From Alphaproteobacteria bacterium (lineage in GTDB: Bacteria; Pseudomonadota; Alphaproteobacteria; UBA3830): a stretch of DNA of 15,181 nt. The translations under genes and the position numbers were made by a program. The stretch spans positions 1-15,181 of the forward strand of contig BNWE01000028.1 of the NCBI GenBank assembly GCA_025998595.1, given 5' to 3'. A model generated the notes under the pieces. The model saw nothing but the letters and a program-made list of their open reading frames with translations. It did not search any database and was not told the DNA's origin. Shown piece by piece: positions 7,539 to 14,987 of the stretch. The first letter of the stretch is position 1. Each line of letters begins with the position of its first letter.

Positions 7539-8975
7539 ATGAAAAAAAATACAGTTATTGTAAGTTGTTTCTGCTTACTTGGATTGGCACAGAATTCAAG
7601 TTTGTTTGGTATGATAAACACAGAGAAAGTGACGATCGAGAAAGAAAAACCTCCAGTTGCCCCTATAAAAGAGAATGTACCTAAATTAGAGGCAGACTTT
7701 GCAGATCCATTTTCCATTCCTCCTGGGCTTGGTGACGATAGTTCGTCGTCTGAGTCTCTTAAACAGATTCTTGAAGCATTTAGATCATCGAATGATAAAA
7801 AGAGTTATATATGCAACAATAAGTCGAAGATCTTTTCGGCAATAAAAACATATCGTAACAATTGGAGGAAGACGCCATCATTCAGTGATCCACGAATGAT
7901 ACAATTATTGGAAGAAATGAACTTTGAAGAACTTTGGGATTTTTACAATTCTGTTATTTCTGTTATTAAGATTGTACGTGATGCTAAAAATTTGCAACTG
8001 ACTACAAGCGCACGATTGTTGCAGGTGTTTGTATTAACCAAAATGCTACGTGACATTGCCACAAAAGATGCGCTAACTGTATTTTTTGAAAAACAGAATG
8101 TGTTTGAACTTCCTGCTAAAATCTCAGAACTTTTTTCCAAAAAGTTTGCGTCGCTCAATAATAGTTACAGGTCCACTTGTAGACATTATATCATATCTTG
8201 TTTGGGAATATTGGTAAAATGCTTATTAGGTAATGATATTTATATCGCTGATTGTGTTTTGAATCATAGCATCAGTGCAACGATGAAAAATTACTTGAAG
8301 GAGAAAATTCACAGTATTAATTTACGCGATATTTTTCAAGCGATGAGTTTTTTATTCCGCGGCGATGGTATTAGCATTAACAGGCTGAATTCTAAAGCTA
8401 TACTCCACTATTTTGCTTTTGCTCTGTGTATGTATAAAAAACTAAATAACGACTCCAGTGATTCGTCTTCCGATAGCTACGACAACATCCTAAAGTTTCA
8501 CCTTTGCCAGTTAGTTGGTGCTTTTAATGATATCCGTGTTTTGGATATAAACGCTAGCCCAGAAAACAAACAAAGCAGGATATCGCATATGACATCTCTC
8601 CGCGTGCTCATAGATAAGTACGCAGGCAGTGCTTTGTCCGATCCTGAACTTACATCTTGTTTTCGCAATATTCTTTCGGGAAAATTGGATAGCCCCAATT
8701 TCATTACCAATTATAAAATGAATGGTGATTTTTCCTGGCTTCCCGCAGCGCTTTGTTCTCTTTTGACAATCGATTCAGTATTAAAATCGACGTCGAACTC
8801 ATGGAGTAGCAGCAGTTCTTCCGTGCCATCGAATGATTTTCCTATTGGCGATGATAGTGACGATTATTATGATGATGAAGATTGTTTTTGTGACATGTGG
8901 GCGCCCCCATCTTTCTATTTGTCATTGCTTGCAGATAACACAGAAGAAACAAAGAGCAAAGAAGACGAGAAATAA
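7539..8975 (+). CDS. Exported poly-Ser protein, paralogue 3
   Basis: A 478-residue close relative of the preceding gene, clearly the same protein family along its length. The signal peptide is followed by a linker of about 38 residues with KEKPPVAP and IPPGLG, a PPGL feature shared with the 999-aa protein but missing from paralogue 2. The helical domain (about 70-400) keeps FEELWDFY, SARLLQ, LVKCLLGNDIYI, FALCMYKKLNND and FSWLP. The serine tract is much shorter (about 14 residues) and the tail motif reads DDEDCFCDMW. The gap to the previous gene is again 43 bp, but the AGGAG box has decayed to TGAG, so translation may be weaker or coupled. The poly-A tract after ATG has eight A, and losing one would end the frame after seven codons. 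Confidence 0.82.
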   Translation: MKKNTVIVSCFCLLGLAQNSSLFGMINTEKVTIEKEKPPVAPIKENVPKLEADFADPFSIPPGLGDDSSSSESLKQILEAFRSSNDKKSYICNNKSKIFSAIKTYRNNWRKTPSFSDPRMIQLLEEMNFEELWDFYNSVISVIKIVRDAKNLQLTTSARLLQVFVLTKMLRDIATKDALTVFFEKQNVFELPAKISELFSKKFASLNNSYRSTCRHYIISCLGILVKCLLGNDIYIADCVLNHSISATMKNYLKEKIHSINLRDIFQAMSFLFRGDGISINRLNSKAILHYFAFALCMYKKLNNDSSDSSSDSYDNILKFHLCQLVGAFNDIRVLDINASPENKQSRISHMTSLRVLIDKYAGSALSDPELTSCFRNILSGKLDSPNFITNYKMNGDFSWLPAALCSLLTIDSVLKSTSNSWSSSSSSVPSNDFPIGDDSDDYYDDEDCFCDMWAPPSFYLSLLADNTEETKSKEDEK

Positions 8976-8985
8976 TATGTTATCA
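8903..8985 (+). repeat. 83-bp perfect direct repeat, copy B
   Basis: Same 83 bases as 7423-7505, covering the end of paralogue 3 and the first ten bases beyond its stop. Beyond it the sequence passes into the truncated fourth copy, so recombination at this repeat could have produced that truncation. Confidence 0.9.
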
Positions 8986-8991
8986 ATTTAA

Positions 8992-9634
8992 TTGGATTAT
9001 GGTGTGATATTTAATGAAACACACGAAAACATTAGAAACAACTATATTTGGACCATACGAAGACTGATAGAAGATCTGAGTCAAAATGAGCCTTCTAGCT
9101 TGAATTACGAATTTATCTCATCTCTGAAAAGTGTACTTTCGTCAGTTGGTAATACTAAAGAATACCTTTTAGCATCTTATAGAGGACTAACCCGCGCTAC
9201 GGCTCGTGTAGACAGTAAGTTCCTTTGGTTGCCAACTACTGCTGCACCAATAGCATATCCTCCATATCCTCCATATCCGCTGATGTACACGTATCTTCCG
9301 ATGCAGCAGTATACACCAATGCTTCCTGTGCCTCCAATGCCGTTTGCTGGACATCCTCCTATCCAATATCCGCAGCAGCAGTACACCACTGACTACGATG
9401 CCACAGGTAAGTACATCGTCAACTGGTAGTAGCTTATCCGCATCGTCTAGCGTAGGTCAGCAGAGTTTTTACATGCAGACATTTTCTACACCCCATGCCC
9501 TAAACGCAAATGCTCCTGTTTTTGTTCCGTCGAGGACTGTGATATCAGTAAGTTCATCAAGTCGCAGTACTTCATCTACATCATCAAGCGCTAATGATGT
9601 TCCAGGATTTCCATCTAACGAAGAAAAAAAGTAA
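8992..9634 (+). pseudogene. Truncated, frameshifted copy of the Pro/Ser-rich paralogue
   Basis: The 5' part (8992-9429) reads like the last third of the family's helical domain (RRLIEDL, ISSLKSVL, SKFLWLP), followed by a Pro/Tyr-rich section with PPYPPYP and MPFAGHPP. The latter matches VPFAGNPLPPP in the 999-aa protein. The reading then needs to shift one frame at about 9380-9425 to continue as a Ser/Thr-rich end (TGSSLSASSS to NEEKK, stop 9632-9634). No signal peptide, ATG or ribosome binding site precedes it, only a TTG directly after a stop. It is thus a relic of a fifth family member related to the large protein. It lacks the CFYDM tail and ends 11 bp before the convergent hemW. Confidence 0.75.
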
Positions 9635-9645
9635 CAGTTCCTAAT

Positions 9646-11085
9646 CTAGCCACATAGGAATTCCACAACGGAGTCAAGTCGTTCCAGACCTGCCTCCGTT
9701 AGCTGTAGTTTCGTCAGATGCTCTACGACCAACTGTTTATCGATTAAAAAACGAATTTTCTCATCACTAAGGACCTCGGAAACCACATCTTTTGAGTTAT
9801 TTTCGTGAATATTTTTTAGCTCGATGCCTTCGTTCAAACGCAGTCCCATAATCAGCGTTTCTTCCAGCTTTTCTCTTGGGGAAAGTACTTTTGAACTTTC
9901 TCTAGCGTCGGATTTTTGTTCCAGTGATTTTTTCCAGGCATATGGATCAGATATTTTTACGATTTCATTTTTATATCCATCGATGGTTAGACGACTGTGT
10001 GCAGCCGGACCAATCCCGAGATAATCATGATATTTCCAGTAGTTCATGTTATGAATACATTCGAAGTTTGGTCTTGCGTAGTTGGAGATTTCGTATCTGA
10101 AAATGCCGTTATCTCGCAGATAATCCACAATGAAATTGTAATAGCGGATTGCGTCTGTATCGCAAATATCATGCATATCCCCCGCCAATAGCCTGTCGTG
10201 AAATACCGTTCCCTCATCAAACGATAGCTGATAGCAGGAAATATGTTTGCAATCGAAACTAACAGCCGTCGCCAGATCCCGCTCCAGGCCATCAATGTCT
10301 TGACACTCGTAGCCATAGATAAAATCAAAGCTGAAGTTATTGAAAATGTTAGAAACAATCTCTGCCGCCAAATGAGCTTGCTTCGAATCATAAATCCTTC
10401 CCAGAAATTGCAGATTTACATCCGAAAAGCTTTGTATTCCCAGCGATAATCTATTGATGCCAGCATCACGAAAATCCTTCATAGTTTGTTTATCAAACGT
10501 TCCCGGATTGGCCTCCATGCTAATTTCTGCCTCAGAATCCAAGAGACATTCTTTCTGCAAAAAATCCAAGATATTTGCGATTGATTTCGGCTTCATTAGA
10601 GACGGAGTCCCACCTCCGAAAAAAACTGTAGCCAGCGTGACGCTGGACCCGTTTTCTGCTTCGCTACCAATCGCAGGGTATGCGAGTACTATTTTCGATG
10701 ACGGAGCTGTTTCTATATGAGAAAACGCATGTGGTGCAACCACTTTCGATGACGGAGCTGTTTCTGTATGAGAAAACGCATGTGGTACAACCACTTTCGA
10801 TGATGGAGCTACTTCAGCATGAGTAAACGCCTGTGGTGCAACCATTTTCGATGATTGAGCTACTTCAGCATGAGTAAACGCCTGTGGTGCAAGCACCGCC
10901 AGTCCGGTACGCACCAACTCTTGTTGTAGATCGATTAGTAAATATTTTCCGAAATCCTCCAATATCCCAGAATCACACGACGCATTTAGAGGAACACTCG
11001 CAAATCCGCAGTATGGACATTTGGAGCGGCAAAATGGCCAATGAATATATATTGATAGAGGACGGAGACATACATTCTTACTCAT
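9646..11085 (-). CDS. hemW: HemW-like radical SAM protein, heme chaperone
   Basis: A member of the HemN/HemW radical SAM family. HemW binds heme and a 4Fe-4S cluster with SAM and is thought to deliver heme to membrane enzymes. Evident are the cluster motif CRSKCPYC (Cys 19, 23, 26), FFGGGTPSL, EANPGT, GINRLSLGIQSF and ISCYQLSFDEGT. HemW lacks the longer N-terminal region of true HemN, and the Cys motif begins early here. I chose the ATG at 11085 (SKNVCLRPLS) because an upstream GTG at 11121 lies inside the terminator hairpin of the preceding gene. The family has about 380 residues; this one has about 480 because of an insert at roughly residues 64-150, mainly four 17-residue repeats. The insert is in frame and sits between the first helix and the GGGTPS strand, so activity may be kept. 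Confidence 0.9.
   Translation of the reverse strand: MSKNVCLRPLSIYIHWPFCRSKCPYCGFASVPLNASCDSGILEDFGKYLLIDLQQELVRTGLAVLAPQAFTHAEVAQSSKMVAPQAFTHAEVAPSSKVVVPHAFSHTETAPSSKVVAPHAFSHIETAPSSKIVLAYPAIGSEAENGSSVTLATVFFGGGTPSLMKPKSIANILDFLQKECLLDSEAEISMEANPGTFDKQTMKDFRDAGINRLSLGIQSFSDVNLQFLGRIYDSKQAHLAAEIVSNIFNNFSFDFIYGYECQDIDGLERDLATAVSFDCKHISCYQLSFDEGTVFHDRLLAGDMHDICDTDAIRYYNFIVDYLRDNGIFRYEISNYARPNFECIHNMNYWKYHDYLGIGPAAHSRLTIDGYKNEIVKISDPYAWKKSLEQKSDARESSKVLSPREKLEETLIMGLRLNEGIELKNIHENNSKDVVSEVLSDEKIRFLIDKQLVVEHLTKLQLTEAGLERLDSVVEFLCG
10694..10897 (-). repeat. Four 51-bp in-frame tandem repeats within hemW
   Basis: Units of exactly 51 bp start at 10694, 10745, 10796 and 10847 and encode variants of VAPHAFSHTETAPSSKV and VAPQAFTHAEVAPSSKV. 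A degenerate stretch (LAYPAIGSEAENGSSV) follows, with a perfect 15-base odd palindrome CCAGCGT-G-ACGCTGG at 10632-10646. None of this belongs to the HemW fold. The two copies at each end resemble their neighbour most, in line with local duplication. Confidence 0.9.
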
Positions 11086-11110
11086 CAGGCATACTTTTAG
11101 CAAACAACAA

Positions 11111-11141
11111 AACAGAACCACGACTAAGCCATGGTTCTGTT
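11111..11141 (-). terminator. Rho-independent terminator after the parvulin gene
   Basis: On the minus strand, AACAGAACCA and TGGTTCTGTT form a perfect 10-bp stem with an 11-base loop, followed by the T-rich TTGTTGTTTG. It lies 43 bp past the parvulin isomerase stop and 25 bp before the hemW ATG, so hemW probably depends on partial read-through or on a promoter I could not place. Confidence 0.75.
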
Positions 11142-11184
11142 TATTTCTCTATGCAACTTACTCTTTTAGTTTCCCAGCAAGCAC

Positions 11185-12318
11185 CTAAACCTTCGGTGCC
11201 GGTTTGGCAGCTCTCTTTGCATCTGGTTTTACAGGTGCAGACATAGCTTCATCCGCTTTAAAAGGAGAGCCATCCTCATTAAATTTCTCAACTTTATATT
11301 GCTTCTCCAATCTATCGATGAGCTTCATTACTTCTTCCTGAACGACCATTTGCTTAAGAGCATCTTTGCAGTCTTCAAACTTCTGTACAGTGCTGTCTCG
11401 ACTCTCGGTAACCTTGAATATATGATAAGTACTTTCTCCACTTGGACCAGGTATCGTTATAGCATCCTTCGTGTATTCTCCATTCTTAAGAGCCTGCAAT
11501 TTTTCTTTTATTGGAGATGGGAGAATCTGAATAGGAATGAATCCTTCATCACCGCCCTTTTCTTTTGAAGGAACCGCACTCTTCTCTTTGGCCACAGCCA
11601 AGAAATCTTTTCCCTTCGCTAATTCAGCGAGAACAGCTTTAGAGTCCGCTTCGGAAGTTACCATTATATGATACAAATGATGTTCCTTGGTGCTTTCGAA
11701 TTCCTGGACATACTTTGCATACCTTGTCCTGAGAGCTGAATCACTTTCGGCCTTTGGAGCTATCTCCTTCATGAGAAAAACTCGTGCAAGAAGTTCTTCT
11801 TTCATTTGGTCGAGTCTCTCGATGAACTCTTTCGATGTATCCATCTTTGCTTTTTTTGCCTGCTCAACCATCAGATAGGCGCTCATTTTTTGATCTCTCA
11901 GCATACCAAACAACTTATCTGGATCTATCCCTTTGATAAGATGTGGCGGAAGAAGCTTCATGTCTTCCAAAACTTGGCTACGCTTGAATTCTTTGCGACC
12001 TATCCTCAAGACAACAGGATCTCCGACGATTTTCTTTTTTTCAGCTGGAGCACTGGTTGCAGCAACTGCAGCGCCTTCAGAGGCAGCCGGAGCAGCGGAA
12101 GAAGTCGCAGGAGCGGCAACAGCAGGAACAGTAGCACTATCCGAAGAAGTAGTGCCTGCATCCGCCTTATTTTCGCCTCCAGCATCTTTTCCTTCTTTGC
12201 CCTTGCCTTCTTCAGCTTTTCCATCCCCCTTAAAACTGTTCAATAACGCACCCGCAGACATGTAATCGCTATAAAAAAGCGACAGCACGACGGCGACACA
12301 AACTAATCTAATTCTCAT
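11185..12318 (-). CDS. Parvulin-type peptidyl-prolyl isomerase, exported
   Basis: A periplasmic folding factor of the PpiC/SurA type, 377 residues from the chosen ATG. The N-terminal segment RIRLVCVAVVLSLF up to SAGA is a signal peptide. It is followed by a low-complexity Lys/Glu- then Ala/Ser-rich linker to about residue 95, a SurA-like helical region (about 100-205) and a parvulin domain at about 208-305 (HHLYHIMVTSEADS, GKDFLAVAKEKS, GGDEGFIP, LKNGEYTKDAI, YHIFKVTESR). The end is again Lys/Ala/Pro-rich. I chose the ATG at 12318 rather than a TTG at 12366 because AAAGGAAA precedes it by a good distance and the signal peptide then begins with Met-Arg. A promoter lies 57 bp upstream and a terminator 43 bp downstream, so it is probably a single-gene unit. 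Whether it is the true SurA orthologue is unsettled. Confidence 0.87.
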   Translation of the reverse strand: MRIRLVCVAVVLSLFYSDYMSAGALLNSFKGDGKAEEGKGKEGKDAGGENKADAGTTSSDSATVPAVAAPATSSAAPAASEGAAVAATSAPAEKKKIVGDPVVLRIGRKEFKRSQVLEDMKLLPPHLIKGIDPDKLFGMLRDQKMSAYLMVEQAKKAKMDTSKEFIERLDQMKEELLARVFLMKEIAPKAESDSALRTRYAKYVQEFESTKEHHLYHIMVTSEADSKAVLAELAKGKDFLAVAKEKSAVPSKEKGGDEGFIPIQILPSPIKEKLQALKNGEYTKDAITIPGPSGESTYHIFKVTESRDSTVQKFEDCKDALKQMVVQEEVMKLIDRLEKQYKVEKFNEDGSPFKADEAMSAPVKPDAKRAAKPAPKV

Positions 12319-12374
12319 AGTAATATTTCCTTTTGCTATTCCAACAGAGATCAAAAATCCCAACAACGTGCGTT

Positions 12375-12403
12375 ATTGTATTACAACAATATAGTATTAT
12401 CAA
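12375..12403 (-). promoter_or_regulatory. Sigma70-like promoter of the parvulin gene
   Basis: On the minus strand TTGATA, a 17-bp spacer and TACAAT match the sigma70 consensus at five of six positions in each box. The predicted transcript starts near 12368 and has a leader of about 50 bases before the ATG at 12318. Confidence 0.7.
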
Positions 12404-12556
12404 GTGCGAGAATCCACAAAATCAGAGATAATTCATAGAAAAATGACGTTTTTCGAAGACAACAAAAACATTTTATATAAAAAACATATTTTGTTAAAAT
12501 TAGAGCCGTTGCGAAACCGAGTATAGTGTAATTTTTAACTTTTTGTTAAGCCTATC

Positions 12557-12577
12557 GGCGGAGATTTCCTCTCCGCC
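12557..12577 (-). terminator. Hairpin downstream of pnp
   Basis: GGCGGAGA and TCTCCGCC form a perfect 8-bp stem around a 5-base loop, 15 bp past the pnp stop. On the minus strand no T-run follows, so it may act as a 3'-end stabiliser or a weak terminator of the truB-rpsO-pnp transcript. Confidence 0.55.
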
Positions 12578-12592
12578 ATTTGCGCTTATTTA

Positions 12593-14665
12593 TTAATCTA
12601 CGTCTCTTATTCTCATGGTAAGTTTAGCGCGCCCCTTGTTGTCGCATCCCAGAAACTGGACGTCTATTTCGTCTCCTTCATTTACGACATCGGTTACTCT
12701 TTCGACTCTTTTATCTGCCATCTCGCTCACGTGAACGAGACCTTCTTTGATGCCGAAGAAACGAACAAACGCTCCGAAGTCCATGACTTTGGTTACCTCT
12801 GCCTTATACACTGCGCCATATTCCGGATCCAGCGCGATTCCCCGGATCATATCCAATGCGCATTCGGTTGCAGCTGAATTGTTGGCGGCCACAGTGACGT
12901 TGCCATCGTCGTCTATGTCGATTTTCGCTCCACTGCGTTCGATGATTTCCCGAATGACTTTTCCGCCGCTTCCAATAACTTCACGAATCTTGTCTTTCGG
13001 AATGACAATCGTCGTCATTTTAGGCGCATTTTCGTTCAATTCCAACCGTGATTCTGATAATGCCTTCGCCATTTCGTTTAATATGTGCAGACGTCCCTCT
13101 TTGGCTTGTCTTATGGCTTTTTCCATGATAGCGAAGCTGATACCTGTTACTTTTATGTCCATCTGCAATGCCGTAATACCATATTCGGTGCCAGCGACTT
13201 TGAAGTCCATATCCCCCAGATGATCTTCCTCACCCATGATATCGCTGAGAACAACATAATCGTCGCCTTCTCCCACAATCAATCCCATTGCTATACCAGC
13301 CACTGGACTTTTCAATGGAACTCCAGCGTCCATAAGTGCCAACGACGCTCCGCACACAGAAGCCATAGACGACGAACCATTGCAGGACAAAACCTCGGAC
13401 ACAACGCGAGTGGAATATGGAAACTCGTCTTTGGATGGAAAAACGCCACTCACGGCTCTCCAGGCAAGACGTCCATGACCAATTTCTCTGCGACCAGGAC
13501 TGCCCAATCTGCCGATTTCTCCAACGGAAAACGGAGGGAAATTGTAATGAAGCAGGAAGCGCTCCTTGTATTCACCCGCCAATGCATCGATTATCTGCTC
13601 ATCCTGCGATGTTCCCAGCGTTGCAATGACAAGAGCCTGCGTCTCACCTCGAGTAAACAGAGCTGAGCCATGCACCATTGGCAACACTGACACGTCAACG
13701 GATATCTTTCGTACATCACTGGCCGTTCGGCCGTCAATGCGTTTTCCAGTGGCAAACAAGCTTTTTCTCACATAACTCGAGCACACATCATGGAATATAC
13801 CGCTGAGCAGTTTTTTGTCGATTCCCTCTCTTTCCGCAAAATGCGTAACAATAGAATCCAGCACTTGTGATAGCGCTTCATTCCGATCGTGCTTGCATTT
13901 TCCTTTGTAGGCTTCTTCGATTTTATCGCTGAATTTTTCGGAGATCCCTTGGGTAATTTCAGTGTGATCTGCGCTCTGCTCCGCAATTTCCCACGGATCC
14001 TTGGCGCACTCTTCGGCAAGATCAAATATCATATTGATTACCGGCTGGAACGATGCGTGTCCGAATTTCAGAGCATTTAGCATGTCATCTTCCGACAACT
14101 CTTTCGCACCGGATTCCACCATCAGAACACCGTCCCTGGTTCCGGCTATAACCAGATCCAAATCGGAAGTACCAAACGGATTTAGCGTGAACTCGCCGTT
14201 TTCAAATCCAATTCTGGATGCGGCAATTGGTCCCATAAATGGAATGCCCGAGATCGTAAGCGCCGCAGAAGCTCCTATGATGGAAACTATGTCCGGATCA
14301 TTCTGTCCGTCAAAACTGAGAACCGTACAGACCACCTGAGTTTCGTTTCTGAAATTAGGATGAAAAAGCGGACGAATCGGACGATCAATCAATCGGGAAA
14401 CCAGAGTTTCCTTCTCGGACGGCCGCCCTTCCCTCTTTATGAAGCCACCGGGAATTTTTCCAGCAGCATATGCTTTCTCAATGTAATTTACAGTCAGAGG
14501 GAAAAAGTCAGTCTCGGAAGATTGCTCCTTATTGGCGACCACGGTGCACAACACCGTTGTATTACCGTACTTAACCATAACAGCCCCAGTGGCCTGATGC
14601 GCAAAACGCCCCGTCTCTATGGAAAGCAACCTGCCTCCCCATGTAATTTCTTTTCTAAATGTCAT
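12593..14665 (-). CDS. pnp: Polyribonucleotide nucleotidyltransferase (PNPase)
   Basis: PNPase degrades RNA from the 3' end with phosphate, releasing nucleoside diphosphates, and works as a trimer in the cytoplasm, often in the degradosome. All usual parts are present in 690 residues: a first RNase PH domain (about 1-220, with KREGRPSEKETLVSRLIDR), a helical linker, a catalytic second RNase PH domain (about 310-530, with GEEDHLGDMDFKVAGT), a KH domain around GSGGK near residue 563, and an S1 domain from about 618 (YKAEVTKVMDFGAFVRF, EGLVHVSEMA). The ATG has AGGG nine bases upstream. It follows rpsO by 40 bp in the conserved truB-rpsO-pnp order. In E. coli the rpsO-pnp mRNA is controlled by RNase III cleavage and by PNPase itself; I did not find a clear equivalent hairpin in the 40-bp gap. 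Confidence 0.98.
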   Translation of the reverse strand: MTFRKEITWGGRLLSIETGRFAHQATGAVMVKYGNTTVLCTVVANKEQSSETDFFPLTVNYIEKAYAAGKIPGGFIKREGRPSEKETLVSRLIDRPIRPLFHPNFRNETQVVCTVLSFDGQNDPDIVSIIGASAALTISGIPFMGPIAASRIGFENGEFTLNPFGTSDLDLVIAGTRDGVLMVESGAKELSEDDMLNALKFGHASFQPVINMIFDLAEECAKDPWEIAEQSADHTEITQGISEKFSDKIEEAYKGKCKHDRNEALSQVLDSIVTHFAEREGIDKKLLSGIFHDVCSSYVRKSLFATGKRIDGRTASDVRKISVDVSVLPMVHGSALFTRGETQALVIATLGTSQDEQIIDALAGEYKERFLLHYNFPPFSVGEIGRLGSPGRREIGHGRLAWRAVSGVFPSKDEFPYSTRVVSEVLSCNGSSSMASVCGASLALMDAGVPLKSPVAGIAMGLIVGEGDDYVVLSDIMGEEDHLGDMDFKVAGTEYGITALQMDIKVTGISFAIMEKAIRQAKEGRLHILNEMAKALSESRLELNENAPKMTTIVIPKDKIREVIGSGGKVIREIIERSGAKIDIDDDGNVTVAANNSAATECALDMIRGIALDPEYGAVYKAEVTKVMDFGAFVRFFGIKEGLVHVSEMADKRVERVTDVVNEGDEIDVQFLGCDNKGRAKLTMRIRDVD

Positions 14666-14705
14666 TCACTTTTTCCCTAAAAATATTATTCGAACCATCA
14701 ATTTA

Positions 14706-14969
14706 TTACCGTCTCAATCCGAGCGTCTTAATCAGATCAGCATATCTATTGCTATCGACTTTCTTCAGATAATCCAGCAATTTTCTTCTGCGACTCACCA
14801 TAGCCAGAAGGCCGCGTCTCGAATGAAAATCCTTTGTGTGGACGTTCATGTGATCGCCAACGCTATTGATTCTAGCAGTTAACACCGCCACCTGCACCTC
14901 CGGAGATCCCGTATCCCCTTCGTGTGTGGCGAATTTATTTATAATTTCTTGTTTGTTTTCAATCGACAT
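14706..14969 (-). CDS. rpsO: 30S ribosomal protein S15
   Basis: S15 is a primary binder of 16S rRNA in the central domain of the small subunit. The 87-residue product carries the family hallmark [19 protein letters not shown], then [25 protein letters not shown] and the ending LIKTLGLRR. Of two adjacent ATG codons (14970-14972 and 14967-14969), I chose the second because GGAG at 14976-14979 then lies six bases away and the protein begins Met-Ser-Ile as in relatives. A further upstream TTG overlaps the ribosome binding site and is unlikely to be used. The gene is 18 bp after truB and 40 bp before pnp, so one operon is very likely. Confidence 0.97.
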   Translation of the reverse strand: MSIENKQEIINKFATHEGDTGSPEVQVAVLTARINSVGDHMNVHTKDFHSRRGLLAMVSRRRKLLDYLKKVDSNRYADLIKTLGLRR

Positions 14970-14987
14970 CATTATCTCCAATTAACA

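Noticed and set aside
11086..11121. Longer HemW starting at GTG 11121
   Set aside because: This start falls inside the terminator hairpin, has no ribosome binding site, and adds residues not found in the family.
12319..12366. Longer parvulin starting at TTG 12366
   Set aside because: The ATG at 12318 has a good ribosome binding site and gives a normal signal peptide; the extra residues would bury it.
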